This document shows positions 18,130 through 27,361 of a stretch of DNA of 64,000 nucleotides, piece after piece (position 1 is the first letter of the stretch; every line of letters starts with the position of its first letter). The stretch is taken from assembly GCF_002563895.1 (NCBI RefSeq), contig NZ_PDJB01000001.1, forward strand, positions 1,471,501-1,535,500, in the 5' to 3' direction. The notes beneath the pieces were generated by a model that saw only the letters and a list, made by a program, of their open reading frames with translations, searched no databases and had not been told where the DNA came from. The stretch is from Pseudomonas lurida (lineage in GTDB: Bacteria; Pseudomonadota; Gammaproteobacteria; Pseudomonadales; Pseudomonadaceae). Both the position numbers and the translations under genes were made by a program.

Positions 18130-20274
18130 ATGATCAGCACTGAACTCAAAACCACGATCCAGGGCGCCTATTCGCGTTTTCTCGAAGCCAAGAGCTTGAA
18201 ACCGCGCTACGGCCAACGCCTGATGATCGCCGAAGTGGCCAAGGTCCTCGGGGATATCGACACCGACGACGAAGGCCGCCGCGAGGGTGAGCCCGCGGTC
18301 GTGGCCGTCGAGGCCGGCACCGGTACCGGCAAGACCGTGGCCTACAGCCTGGCCGCGATCCCCACCGCCAAGGCCGCCGGCAAGCGCCTGGTGATCGCCA
18401 CCGCCACGGTCGCCCTGCAGGAGCAGATTGTCTACAAAGACTTGCCTGACCTGATGCGCAACAGCGGCCTGAACTTCACCTTCGCCCTGGCCAAGGGCCG
18501 TGGGCGCTACATGTGCCTGTCCAAGCTCGATGTACTGCTGCAGGAAGGTCACGCGCAAACCGCGACTGCCCAACTGTTCGAAGAAGAAGGCTTCAAGATC
18601 GAGGTCGATGAGGCCAGCCAGAAGCTGTTCACCAGCATGATCGAGAAGCTGGCCGGCAATAAATGGGACGGTGACCGCGACAGCTGGCCTACCGCCCTGG
18701 AAGACGCCGACTGGGCGCGCTTGACCACCGATCACAGCCAGTGCACCAACCGCCATTGCCCCAACTTCGGCCAGTGCGCCTTCTACAAGGCCCGCGAAGG
18801 CATGGGCAAGGTCGATGTGATCGTCACCAACCACGACATGGTCCTGGCCGACCTGGCCCTGGGCGGCGGTGCGGTATTGCCTGACCCCCGCGACACCCTC
18901 TACGTGTTCGACGAAGGTCATCACCTGCCGGACAAGGCCATCGGCCACTTTGCCCACTACACGCGCCTGCGCTCCACCGCCGACTGGCTGGAAACCACCG
19001 CAAAGAACCTCACCAAGTTGTTGGCCCAGCATCCGCTGCCCGGTGACCTGGGCAAGCTGATCGAACAAGTGCCGGAGCTGGCACGGGAGATCAAGACCCA
19101 GCAGCAATTCATGTTCAGCGCCTGCGAGCAGGTGGCCGACTTCAAGCCCGGCGAAGATGTCGAGGGCCGCGAGCGGCCACGTCACCGTTTCGTCGGCGGG
19201 TTGATCCCAGAACATATGCGTGAAATGGGCATCGAGCTGAAGAAAGGCTTCTCGCGCCTGACCGATCTGTTCACCCGCCTCACCGATCTGCTCAAGGAGG
19301 GCATGGATGGCGAGGTCAACATTGGTATCGCCAGCAACCAGGCCGAGGAATGGTACCCGCTGTTTGGCAGCCTGTTGTCGCGTTCCCAGGGCAACTGGGA
19401 GTTGTGGACCGCCTTCACCGTCGAAGACCCGGAAGACAACCCGCCGATGGCACGCTGGCTGACCCTGTCGGAAAGCGGTGCGCTGTTCGATATCGAGGTC
19501 AACGCCAGCCCGATCCTTGCCGCAGAAATGCTGCGCCGCAACCTGTGGAACGTCGCCTACGGCTGCCTGGTGACCTCGGCGACATTGACCGCCCTGGGCA
19601 CCTTCGATCGGTTCCGCATGCGCGCCGGCCTGCCGAAAAAGGCCGTCACGGCAGTGGTGCCGAGCCCGTTCCATCACGCCGACGCGGGTGTGCTGCGGGT
19701 GCCTGACCTCAAGGCTGACCCTCGGGATGCAGCCGCCCACACGGCCGCGATCATTCGTGACCTGCCGGACCTGGTAGAAGGCTCGCGCGGCACGTTGGTG
19801 CTGTTCTCGTCACGCAAGCAGATGCAGGACGTGTTCGACGGCCTCGACCGTGACTGGCGCAAGCAGGTGTTTATCCAGGGCAACCTGTCCAAGCAGGAAA
19901 CCTTGAACAAACACAAGGCGCGCGTGGATGGCGGCGATTCCAGCGTACTGTTCGGCCTGGCGAGCTTTGCCGAAGGTGTGGACTTGCCCGGCGCCTATTG
20001 CGAGCACGTGGTGATCGCCAAGATTCCGTTCTCGGTGCCGGACGATCCGGTCGAGGCGGCCTTGGCCGAGTGGATCGAGGCGCGCGGGGGTAACCCGTTC
20101 ATGGAGATCTCGGTGCCGGATGCTTCCCTGAAGCTGGTCCAGGCCTGCGGTCGCTTGCTGCGTACCGAAGAGGACCGGGGCACCATCACCTTGCTCGACC
20201 GCCGTTTGGTCACCCAGCGCTACGGCAAGGCTATCCTCAATGCCTTACCGCCGTTCAGGCGCGAAATTTCTTAA
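18130..20274 (+). CDS. dinG: ATP-dependent DNA helicase DinG
   Basis: 714 residues, the family's usual length. XPD-like SF2 helicase: Walker A EAGTGTGKT (61-69), DEGH box (261-264) and motif VI VQACGRLLRTEEDRG. Iron-sulfur cysteines are at C129, C205, C210 and C216 (RYMCLSK; CTNRHCPNFGQC), the 4Fe-4S cluster of DinG. It unwinds 5'-3', including R-loops and DNA at blocked forks. No LexA-like box is obvious in the 100 bp upstream. Divergent from the CopD-like gene. Confidence 0.96.
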   Translation: MISTELKTTIQGAYSRFLEAKSLKPRYGQRLMIAEVAKVLGDIDTDDEGRREGEPAVVAVEAGTGTGKTVAYSLAAIPTAKAAGKRLVIATATVALQEQIVYKDLPDLMRNSGLNFTFALAKGRGRYMCLSKLDVLLQEGHAQTATAQLFEEEGFKIEVDEASQKLFTSMIEKLAGNKWDGDRDSWPTALEDADWARLTTDHSQCTNRHCPNFGQCAFYKAREGMGKVDVIVTNHDMVLADLALGGGAVLPDPRDTLYVFDEGHHLPDKAIGHFAHYTRLRSTADWLETTAKNLTKLLAQHPLPGDLGKLIEQVPELAREIKTQQQFMFSACEQVADFKPGEDVEGRERPRHRFVGGLIPEHMREMGIELKKGFSRLTDLFTRLTDLLKEGMDGEVNIGIASNQAEEWYPLFGSLLSRSQGNWELWTAFTVEDPEDNPPMARWLTLSESGALFDIEVNASPILAAEMLRRNLWNVAYGCLVTSATLTALGTFDRFRMRAGLPKKAVTAVVPSPFHHADAGVLRVPDLKADPRDAAAHTAAIIRDLPDLVEGSRGTLVLFSSRKQMQDVFDGLDRDWRKQVFIQGNLSKQETLNKHKARVDGGDSSVLFGLASFAEGVDLPGAYCEHVVIAKIPFSVPDDPVEAALAEWIEARGGNPFMEISVPDASLKLVQACGRLLRTEEDRGTITLLDRRLVTQRYGKAILNALPPFRREIS

Positions 20275-20362
20275 GCCACCGTGGGCGAATGCGCCCACTT
20301 CGTGGTCTATCTCAATTATGTCATCAGGCCATTCATCGGCCGTCTGGGAGAACCTTGTTCGT

Positions 20363-22660
20363 ATGATTCGCACGCTGCCCGCCCTTTTTGCCTTGCTGTT
20401 CGCCGCGCCGTTGATGGCCGCGCCCGCCGGGCAACAGACCTTGTTCAACTTCGTTCGGCCTGCCGATGTGGTCAAGGTGGCGACCCAGGACGCCAGCCTG
20501 CCGCAATACAACGCCGAACAAACGCCCGAAGGCGAGGTGTTGCGCCGCATTACCTTCAACCCGGCTGCCGAACCGAGCCTGGTACTCAGCCCGCAAACCG
20601 GTGCCTGGGACTGGTCTCAATCGGGGGCCATGAGCTTGCGCATCCAGAGTGCAATGGACTGGGCGCTCACGCTTTACGTCAAGGTGCAGAGCAGCGATGG
20701 GCGTACCTTGGTCAGCCGCGTCGATCTACCCGCCGGTCCGGCCCAGACCCTGCTGGTGCCGCTGCAGGCCAACTCGCCGCTGAGCCAGGGCATGAAGGCC
20801 GGCCCGCCGATGCCGATCACCGTGGACGGCCAGCGCGTATTGCTCGCCAGCAGCGCGGGTGAGGTCGACCGCAGCCAGGTGGTCTCGGTGACCCTGTCGA
20901 TGATCAAGCCCAACGCTGCGCAAAGCATCCTGCTGGAGCGCTTTGGCGTGCAGGACAGCGAACCGGTGCTGAAGGCCGCCTACAGCGAACTGGTGGATGC
21001 CTACGGTCAATCCACCCGAGCGCGCTGGCCGGAAAAAGTCAGCAGCGACGAGCAGCTCAAGGCCGCCGCTGCCAAGGAACAACAGCAACTCCAGGGCTGG
21101 CTGGCCACGCGGGATAAATCCGCGCTGGACCAGTACGGTGGCTGGAACAAAGGCACTGCCTTCCACGCCAGCGGGTTTTTCCGCACCGAGAAGCGCGACG
21201 GGCGCTGGTACCTGGTGACGCCGGAGGGGCACCCGTTCTACTCCCTGGGCGTCAATACCGTGGCCCCGGACAACACCCAGACTTATGTGGCCGGCCGCGA
21301 GTGGATGTTCGCAGCGCTGCCCAAGGGCGGCGAACCCTTCGACAAGTACTACGGCAGCAGCGACAACCGCACCGGCAACGGTGCCGGCGAAGGGCGCAGC
21401 TTTGCTGCCGGACGCTGGTATGACTTTTACGGCGCCAACCTGCAACGCACGTACGGTGGTGAGGGCTTCGACCAGAAACGCTGGGTCACCCACACCCTGG
21501 ACCGCCTGCAAGCCTGGGGTTTCAATACCGTCGGCAACTGGAGTGACGAAGCCCTGGCCAACGCCGACCGAGTGCCATACACCCTGCCATTGTCGATTGT
21601 CGGCGACTACGCCAGCATCAGCACCGGCACCGACTGGTGGGGCGGCATGCCCGACCCGTTTGACCCGCGCTTCGCCATGGCCACCGAGCGTGCCGTGGCC
21701 ATTGCTGCCCGCGATCATCGGGATGACCCGTGGTTGATCGGCTTCTTTGCCGACAACGAACTGGCTTGGGCCGGCCCCGGCGATGAGCCTAAATCTCGCT
21801 ACGCGTTGGCATACGGCACGTTGAGGATGACCACCGATGTGCCGGCCAAGCGCGCCTTCCTCAAGCAGCTGCGCGACAAGTACCGCAACGAGGAAGGCCT
21901 TTCGAAAGCTTGGGGCATCGAATTGAAGGGCTGGGAGCTGATGGAAGACCCGGGTTTCGAACCGCCGATGCCGAGCCCCGAGCACCCTGAAATCGAAGCT
22001 GATTTCAAATACTTCCAGAAGACCTTCGCGGATGCCTATTTCAAGACCCTCTCCGACTCGCTTAAATGGCACGCGCCCAACCAACTGCTGCTGGGCGGGC
22101 GCTATGCGGTCAGCACGCCGGAAGCCGTGGCCTCCTGCGCCCAGTACTGCGATGTGTTGAGCTTTAACATGTACACCCTCAAACCCCAGGACGGTTACGA
22201 CTTCGCCGCTTTGCGTGCGCTGGACAAACCGGTGCTGATCACCGAATTCAACTTCGGCTCGGCTGACCGCGGGCCGTTCTGGGGGGGCGTGACGCAGTTG
22301 GCCAAGGAAGAAGACCGCGGCGCGGCCTACGGTAATTTCCTCAAGCAGGCCATGACCGAGCCGTCGATTGTCGGCGTGCACTGGTTCCAGTACCTGGACC
22401 AGCCGGTGACCGGGCGTTTGCTGGACGGTGAGAATGGTCACTTTGGGCTGGTGGGCGTCACCGACGTACCGTTCCAGGGGTTTGTCGAAAGCGTGCGCAA
22501 AAGCAACCTGGCGGCGGTCGAGCAACTGGGCAAGGAAGCTGAAAAGGCCAAGGCGGCAGGCAGCGTGCGTGAAAGCGAAGGGGGCAGGGACGGGCATGAG
22601 GGTAAAGGCCCGGGGCAGGGCGCCGGGCATGCGGGTGGCCACTCTGGGAATGGTCATTGA
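20363..22660 (+). CDS. Secreted beta-agarase-like glycoside hydrolase (GH42/GH-A clan) with Gly/His tail
   Basis: 765 residues from the ATG at 20363 (GGGAG upstream). Signal peptide MIRTLPALFALLFAAPLMAAP. Residues 25-220 form a beta-sandwich-like region. From about 300 a TIM-barrel clan-A hydrolase follows. FFADNELAW carries the predicted acid/base Glu466 and ITEFNFG the predicted nucleophile Glu628. The last 30 residues are rich in Gly and His with no hydrolase role evident. Such proteins in Pseudomonas are labelled beta-agarase, but agar is an unlikely natural substrate; an exopolysaccharide is more plausible. It follows dinG by 88 bp. Confidence 0.82.
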   Translation: MIRTLPALFALLFAAPLMAAPAGQQTLFNFVRPADVVKVATQDASLPQYNAEQTPEGEVLRRITFNPAAEPSLVLSPQTGAWDWSQSGAMSLRIQSAMDWALTLYVKVQSSDGRTLVSRVDLPAGPAQTLLVPLQANSPLSQGMKAGPPMPITVDGQRVLLASSAGEVDRSQVVSVTLSMIKPNAAQSILLERFGVQDSEPVLKAAYSELVDAYGQSTRARWPEKVSSDEQLKAAAAKEQQQLQGWLATRDKSALDQYGGWNKGTAFHASGFFRTEKRDGRWYLVTPEGHPFYSLGVNTVAPDNTQTYVAGREWMFAALPKGGEPFDKYYGSSDNRTGNGAGEGRSFAAGRWYDFYGANLQRTYGGEGFDQKRWVTHTLDRLQAWGFNTVGNWSDEALANADRVPYTLPLSIVGDYASISTGTDWWGGMPDPFDPRFAMATERAVAIAARDHRDDPWLIGFFADNELAWAGPGDEPKSRYALAYGTLRMTTDVPAKRAFLKQLRDKYRNEEGLSKAWGIELKGWELMEDPGFEPPMPSPEHPEIEADFKYFQKTFADAYFKTLSDSLKWHAPNQLLLGGRYAVSTPEAVASCAQYCDVLSFNMYTLKPQDGYDFAALRALDKPVLITEFNFGSADRGPFWGGVTQLAKEEDRGAAYGNFLKQAMTEPSIVGVHWFQYLDQPVTGRLLDGENGHFGLVGVTDVPFQGFVESVRKSNLAAVEQLGKEAEKAKAAGSVRESEGGRDGHEGKGPGQGAGHAGGHSGNGH

Positions 22661-22740
22661 TTGAGTGCTGACGGGTTCACAAAACCCATCAGGGCTGGAA
22701 CAATGTCGGCCACTTTTTTGATGTTTTCGAGGGCGCTCAG

Positions 22741-23886
22741 GTGCAGATTCAGGGTCATTACGAACTCCAGTTCGAAGCGGTACGTGAAGCCTTCGCCGCA
22801 TTGTTCGATGACCCTCAGGAGCGTGGTGCCGGGCTCTGCATCCAGATCGGCGGTGAAACCGTCGTCGACGTGTGGGCCGGTACCGCCGACAAGGACGGTG
22901 CCGAGGCCTGGCACAGCGACACCATCGTCAATCTGTTCTCCTGCACCAAGACCTTCACCGCCGTCGCGGCCCTGCAACTGGTGGCCGAAGGCAAATTAGA
23001 ACTCGATGCACCGGTCGCCCGCTACTGGCCGGAATTTGCCGCAGCCGGGAAAGAAACCATCACGCTGCGCCAGTTGCTCTGCCACCAGGCCGGGTTGCCG
23101 GCGATCCGCGAGATGCTGCCCACCGAGGCCCTCTACGACTGGCAACTGATGGTCGATACCCTGGCGGCCGAAGCCCCGTGGTGGACGCCGGGCCAAGGCC
23201 ATGGCTACGAGGCGATCACTTATGGTTGGCTGGTCGGTGAATTGCTGCGTCGCGCCGATGGGCGCGGGCCGGGAGAGTCCATCGTGGCGCGGGTCGCACG
23301 GCCATTGGGGCTGGACTTTCATGTCGGCCTGGCGGATGAAGAGTTTTATCGCGTCGCGCATATAGCGCGCAGCAAAGGCACTATGGGCGACGAAGCCGCA
23401 CAACGTTTACTGCAAGTAATGATGCGTGAACCGGCGGCCATGACGACGCGTGCATTTGCCAACCCACCGTCAATTCTGACCAGCACTAATAAACCTGAAT
23501 GGCGCCGTATGCAGCAGCCAGCGGCAAATGGTCACGGTAATGCGCGCAGCCTGGCGGGTTTTTATAGCGGGTTGTTGGACGGTAGTTTGCTCGAAGCCGA
23601 CATGCTTGAACAATTGACCCGCGAACACAGTATCGGGCCGGATAAAACATTATTGACGCAAACCCGTTTTGGCCTGGGCTGCATGTTGGACCAGCCGCAG
23701 GTGCCCAACGCTACCTTTGGCCTTGGCCCGCGTGCTTTCGGGCATCCCGGTGCCGGCGGCTCGGTGGGGTTTGCCGACCCTGAGCATGATGTAGCATTTG
23801 GTTTCGTGACTAATACATTGGGGCCTTATGTACTTATGGACCCACGGGCACAGAAGTTGGTCGGAATATTGGCCGGTTGTCTGTAA
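22741..23886 (+). CDS. Serine hydrolase / class C beta-lactamase-fold esterase (EstB type)
   Basis: 381 residues from a GTG start (GAGGG upstream). The SxxK catalytic motif is SCTK (Ser67, Lys70). The second motif Tyr lies in GYEAITYGW. The C-terminal HPGAGGSVGFADP stands where KTG would be. No signal peptide, so cytosolic, which argues for an esterase rather than a beta-lactamase. Codon use in the last third is slightly lower in GC than in its neighbours. Confidence 0.88.
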   Translation: MQIQGHYELQFEAVREAFAALFDDPQERGAGLCIQIGGETVVDVWAGTADKDGAEAWHSDTIVNLFSCTKTFTAVAALQLVAEGKLELDAPVARYWPEFAAAGKETITLRQLLCHQAGLPAIREMLPTEALYDWQLMVDTLAAEAPWWTPGQGHGYEAITYGWLVGELLRRADGRGPGESIVARVARPLGLDFHVGLADEEFYRVAHIARSKGTMGDEAAQRLLQVMMREPAAMTTRAFANPPSILTSTNKPEWRRMQQPAANGHGNARSLAGFYSGLLDGSLLEADMLEQLTREHSIGPDKTLLTQTRFGLGCMLDQPQVPNATFGLGPRAFGHPGAGGSVGFADPEHDVAFGFVTNTLGPYVLMDPRAQKLVGILAGCL

Positions 23887-24029
23887 ACCCCTTGCTGTTT
23901 CACGTTTTTTTGTTACAAAGGCAACTATAAGAAGGCGCTGAACGAAATGATGTAACTTTAATGTTCTGTAAGCGTCTGTTTAACGGGTCACCCAGACCCC
24001 CGTTTCTTTTCTCATTTTGTGGATATCTC

Positions 24030-25175
24030 ATGTTATCGAACAAGTCCTTGGCACTGGCGCTATGCCTCACTATTACTGGCTGCGCACAAACTCCACAAAA
24101 TGATGCCGAGGGCGGGCATTGGTGGTCATTTGGATCTGATAAGGCCGCGACCAAGGACGCAGTGACCCAAACCGATGCCAAGCCGGACGCCAAGCCGGAT
24201 GCCAAACCGGCTGCCGGCGCCAAGCCTGCCGCGCCGGTAGCTGCAGCTGCTGCTCCGGCTCCAGCCGCCAAGGCTGACACCGGCTCCAGCTGGTGGCCAT
24301 TCTCCTCCAAGACCGCCGACGAGAAGGCTGCCGATGCCAAGGCCGACCTGAAAGCCGACCTCAAGGCTGCGGAGCCAGCGCCAGCGGTTGCGAAAAGCGA
24401 CACCGAAACCCACTGGTGGTGGCCGTTCGAAAGCAAACCCAAGCCATTGGCCAAGGTCGACGTGACCAACGTGCCGATGCCTGATCCGAAAATCACCCAG
24501 GCTTGGCTCGACGACTACGAGCCACGCCTGCGCGCCGCTATCAAGGACAGCAACCTGCAACTTGAGCGTCGTGACAACGTGCTTGTTGTGATTGCTCCGG
24601 TCGACGGCTCCTACAACCCGAAACGCCCGGCGATGTTGCTGCCGGTCACCCTCGGTCCATTCACCCGTGTGGCCAAGGCCGTTGAAGCCGACCCTAAGAC
24701 CGCCGTACTGGTACTGGGCCACGTCGATGCCACTGGCACCGCCCCAGCCAGCCAGGCGTTGACCAAGGAGCGCGCGCAATCCATCGCCTCGATCTTCAGT
24801 CTCAGCGGTTTGAAGCAGGACCGCCTGATGCTGCGCGGCATGGGCGACCTGATGCCTCGTGCGGCCAACGACAGCAACCAGGGCCGTGCCCTGAACCGTC
24901 GTATGGAAATCATGTTCACCCAGCGCACCACCATGTTGGCACTGCTGAGCAAGTATCAATCGGGCAAGACCCCGCCCGCCGCTGAAATGGTAGCGGTGCA
25001 GAACGTTCCGGCCCCGGCCCCGGCCGCCAAGGCGCCGGCTAAAAAGGCGCCAGCCGCGAAAAAAGCTGCTGCCAAGCCAGCGGCTAAAAAAGCCCCGGCC
25101 AAGCCCGCTGCGAAAAAGCCGGCGCCAGCCAAAGCCAAGGCTGCTGCACCAGCCAACGACCAGGCAAAAAACTGA
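24030..25175 (+). CDS. OmpA-family lipoprotein with Lys/Ala/Pro tail
   Basis: 381 residues from the ATG at 24030. Lipobox LTITGC. An N-terminal linker has tandem PDAK units and alanine/proline stretches, plus three WW.F segments (HWWSFGS, SWWPFSS, HWWWPFES) spaced about 60 residues apart. The OmpA-like peptidoglycan-binding domain (about 150-295) contains VLGHVDATGTAP and NRRMEIMF. The last 65 residues are a K-A-P repeat like the tail of AlgP or histone H1. Such a tail on a cell-envelope protein is unusual. Runs straight into pdxH (27 bp gap). Confidence 0.85.
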   Translation: MLSNKSLALALCLTITGCAQTPQNDAEGGHWWSFGSDKAATKDAVTQTDAKPDAKPDAKPAAGAKPAAPVAAAAAPAPAAKADTGSSWWPFSSKTADEKAADAKADLKADLKAAEPAPAVAKSDTETHWWWPFESKPKPLAKVDVTNVPMPDPKITQAWLDDYEPRLRAAIKDSNLQLERRDNVLVVIAPVDGSYNPKRPAMLLPVTLGPFTRVAKAVEADPKTAVLVLGHVDATGTAPASQALTKERAQSIASIFSLSGLKQDRLMLRGMGDLMPRAANDSNQGRALNRRMEIMFTQRTTMLALLSKYQSGKTPPAAEMVAVQNVPAPAPAAKAPAKKAPAAKKAAAKPAAKKAPAKPAAKKPAPAKAKAAAPANDQAKN

Positions 25176-25202
25176 TCCGCTGAACCAGAAGGATAAAGCC
25201 GC

Positions 25203-25850
25203 ATGACCCAGGCACTGGCCGATATGCGCCGTGACTACACACGGGATGGTTTGAGCGAGGCCCAGGCCCCGGGCGAACCGTTTGCCTTGTTCCACCAGTG
25301 GTTTGCTGACGCGGTGAAAACCGAGCAGCCACCGGTGGAGGCCAATGCCATGACTTTGGCCACGGTCGACCAGGAGGGGCGGCCACATTGCCGCATCCTG
25401 TTGCTCAAGGGCCTGGACGCGCAGGGCTTTACCTTCTTCACCAATTATCAGAGTGCCAAGGGCCAACAGCTTGCGGCGCGACCCTTCGCGGCCATGACGT
25501 TCTTCTGGCCGACCCTGGAGCGCCAGGTGCGCATCGAGGGACGGGTGGTCAAGGTCACGCCTGAGGAATCGGACGCTTACTTCCAGGTCCGCCCGCTCGG
25601 CAGCCGCCTCGGTGCCTGGGCCTCTGCGCAAAGCCAAGTCATTCGTGACCGCGAAGAGTTGCAGGAACTGCTCAAGGCCACCGAGCAACGCTTCAGCGAT
25701 ACCCAACCCGACTGCCCGGAGCATTGGGGGGGCTACCGCCTGCTGCCCGAGCGTATCGAGTTCTGGCAAGGCCGCGCCAGCCGCCTGCATGACCGCCTGA
25801 ACTATCGCCTGCAAGACGCCCAGTGGACGCGCGAGCGTCTGGCACCTTGA
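25203..25850 (+). CDS. pdxH: Pyridoxamine 5'-phosphate oxidase
   Basis: 215 residues, normal family length. It oxidises PNP/PMP to pyridoxal 5'-phosphate with FMN. Family motifs are [38 protein letters not shown] and the C-terminal [14 protein letters not shown]...RLHDRLNYR. Shine-Dalgarno AAGGATA. Probably co-transcribed with the OmpA-type lipoprotein gene before it. Confidence 0.97.
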   Translation: MTQALADMRRDYTRDGLSEAQAPGEPFALFHQWFADAVKTEQPPVEANAMTLATVDQEGRPHCRILLLKGLDAQGFTFFTNYQSAKGQQLAARPFAAMTFFWPTLERQVRIEGRVVKVTPEESDAYFQVRPLGSRLGAWASAQSQVIRDREELQELLKATEQRFSDTQPDCPEHWGGYRLLPERIEFWQGRASRLHDRLNYRLQDAQWTRERLAP

Positions 25851-25886
25851 GCTGCACCTTTCGTCACTTCGCCTGAATGTTGTCCG

Positions 25887-26146
25887 TCACCCCGAAGTCT
25901 CTATTGAAGAGACTTCGGGCGTGTACTGCTGCGCCGCACGCGTCAACCAATGCGGCAAATCGGATCGTTTGATTTTCAACGTGCCAGCCCGCTCCAACGC
26001 GTTGAGCATGAAGGCGCGCTTGTGTTGATCATCGCCTGCCAGGGACAACGCCAAGTCACGATCCATCCAGCGCCTGATGCGCAGGTATAACCAGGCTGGA
26101 AATACAGGCCGGCAAGGGTTGTGACTACAATGATGAAGTAATCCAT
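25887..26146 (-). pseudogene. Small conserved membrane-anchored protein gene with a frameshift
   Basis: The minus strand from the ATG at 26146 reads MDYFIIVVTTLAGLYFQ (to 26096). The frame then runs off into a different product and stops. Skipping two bases (26095-26094) restores a frame giving WLYLRIRRWMDRDLALSLAG and on to a TGA at 25887, 69 codons in all. Joined, this is an 86-residue protein with one N-terminal helix and a basic/acidic cytoplasmic part, as expected of a genuine small gene. It is therefore either a decayed gene or a sequencing error at 26094-26095. It resembles short hypothetical proteins next to pdxH in other Pseudomonas (recollection, not checked). Confidence 0.7.
25891..25919 (+). 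terminator. Strong hairpin downstream of pdxH
   Basis: Perfect 12-bp stem CCCGAAGTCTCT / AGAGACTTCGGG with loop ATTGA, 40 bp after the pdxH stop. No T tract follows. It also overlaps the last codons of the minus-strand frameshifted gene. Confidence 0.55.
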
Positions 26147-26303
26147 GAAGGTCTTGGCTACAAGAGAAGTGCTACCGTTCGTCGAGTTTTCTGGTGCGGG
26201 CAGTCTGTACTAAGGCTGAATGAAAGCAATTTTCTGCCGTGCTTGCCGTGACAGGCGTCAAGCCGCAGCGTTTAATGAACACCTGTCCTTTGGAGTTGAT
26301 GCT

Positions 26304-26768
26304 ATGCGTAAGTCCGTTTTACTGGTTGCCTGCTTTACCACCCTGTCGTTGCTGTTGGGTGGCTGCGCCTCGAGTCTGACCGGCGACTCGTACTCCCGTG
26401 ACGAAGCGCGTCGTGTGCAGACCGTGCGCATGGGTACCATCGAATCCCTGCGTCCGGTGAAAATCGAAGGCACCAAGACCCCTATTGGCGGCGCTGCTGG
26501 TGCAGTCATCGGTGGCGTTGGTGGCAGCGCCATTGGCGGCGGCCGTGGCAGCATCGTGACCGCTGTGATCGGCGCCGTCGCTGGCGGCCTGCTGGGTTCG
26601 GCCACCGAAGAAGGCCTGACCCGTACACAGGGTGTTGAAATCACCGTGCGCGAAGACGACGGCAGCATGCGTGCCTACGTGCAGGCCGTGCAGGAGAATG
26701 AGATCTTCCGCATCGGCGACCGCGTACGCATCATGACCGTGGATGGTACCAGCCGCGTTACTCGCTAA
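26304..26768 (+). CDS. Glycine-zipper 2TM lipoprotein (SlyB/Pcp-like)
   Basis: 154 residues from the ATG at 26304 (TGGAG upstream). Lipobox LLGGC. A double glycine-zipper stretch (GGAAGAVIGGVGGSAIGGG and VIGAVAGGLLGSATEEG) is followed by a small beta domain ending FRIGDRVRIMTVDG. This is the layout of SlyB/PcpY outer-membrane lipoproteins, which in enterobacteria respond to Mg2+ limitation and stabilise the outer membrane. Followed by a strong terminator. Confidence 0.9.
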   Translation: MRKSVLLVACFTTLSLLLGGCASSLTGDSYSRDEARRVQTVRMGTIESLRPVKIEGTKTPIGGAAGAVIGGVGGSAIGGGRGSIVTAVIGAVAGGLLGSATEEGLTRTQGVEITVREDDGSMRAYVQAVQENEIFRIGDRVRIMTVDGTSRVTR

Positions 26769-26787
26769 ACGCCAGCGTTGTAAACAC

Positions 26788-26820
26788 AAAACCCCAACCG
26801 GGTGACCGGTTGGGGTTTTT
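26788..26820 (+). terminator. Intrinsic terminator
   Basis: Stem AAAACCCCAACCGG / CCGGTTGGGGTTTT with loop GTGA and a run of Ts at 26816-26820, 20 bp after the glycine-zipper lipoprotein stop. The A-run on the left makes it usable from both strands. Confidence 0.93.
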
Positions 26821-26824
26821 GGTT

Positions 26825-27160
26825 TCAGGGGCGGGCGTCTAGCCGGTTGCGGGCGGTTACATACAAAAACGCAGGCCATAAAAAACGCCTTAGTCGGGCG
26901 GTTTTTATTGCGGACCTGATTTTACGCTCGGCTCGCAAACTCATAGGACGCGGTGACAGAATCCGAAGGGGTTGAGCTTCAGGGCGTTCGATCAATTGGA
27001 GACAGGTATGTTCTGCCCACTCGCCATTCGTGTCATCAAGCCCAATTGAGATCAAGCCTCCGCTGACATCTGATGTTGCTAGATAGCGTACTGCTTCATC
27101 GTGTTCCAGTGATTCACAGGCGCCAGACGTCGGTATCCACCGGTGCCATTCCCTTAACAT
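26825..27160 (-). CDS. Uncertain orphan ORF, possibly the 3' part of a frameshifted gene
   Basis: A 111-codon frame from the ATG at 27160. It has lower third-position GC than its surroundings, no recognisable domain and a basic C-terminus. The ATG lacks a Shine-Dalgarno. A near-perfect AGGAGG (27206-27201) precedes another ATG at 27195 in a different frame, which opens MANKKDVYPVW and stops after 13 codons. A frameshift near 27160 would join the two. I do not recognise the protein; it may be a degraded accessory gene. The rest up to 27361 shows only a weak GGCGCCGGC/GCCGGCG hairpin after nhaA. Confidence 0.35.
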   Translation of the reverse strand: MLREWHRWIPTSGACESLEHDEAVRYLATSDVSGGLISIGLDDTNGEWAEHTCLQLIERPEAQPLRILSPRPMSLRAERKIRSAIKTARLRRFLWPAFLYVTARNRLDARP

Positions 27161-27361
27161 CGCCAAACTGGGTATACGTCCTTTTTATTTGCCATTGTGC
27201 CCTCCTGGCATGTTGCATAACGAGGTCCGGTATAAAAGCCGGAAGACGACGTTAGGCCAAGCCAGGAAGGGGGATGTAGGGGGCGTCTGAGAAGGGGAGA
27301 GATGCTGGGTGAACGGGGAAATCAGACGCCGGCTTGAAATGGCCGGCGCCTGCAAATAAGG

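Noticed and set aside
18124..19740. Long open frame of 538 codons on the minus strand
   Set aside because: It is fully antisense to dinG, whose helicase and iron-sulfur motifs are intact. High-GC codon bias creates such shadows.
20726..22801. Open frame of 691 codons on the minus strand
   Set aside because: Antisense to the glycosidase gene. The composition (Gly/Ala/His/Arg rich, no domain) is that of a shadow frame.
24126..25814. Open frame of 562 codons on the minus strand
   Set aside because: Antisense to the OmpA lipoprotein and pdxH. Its odd Gly/Arg/Trp runs come from the K-A-P repeats of the true gene.
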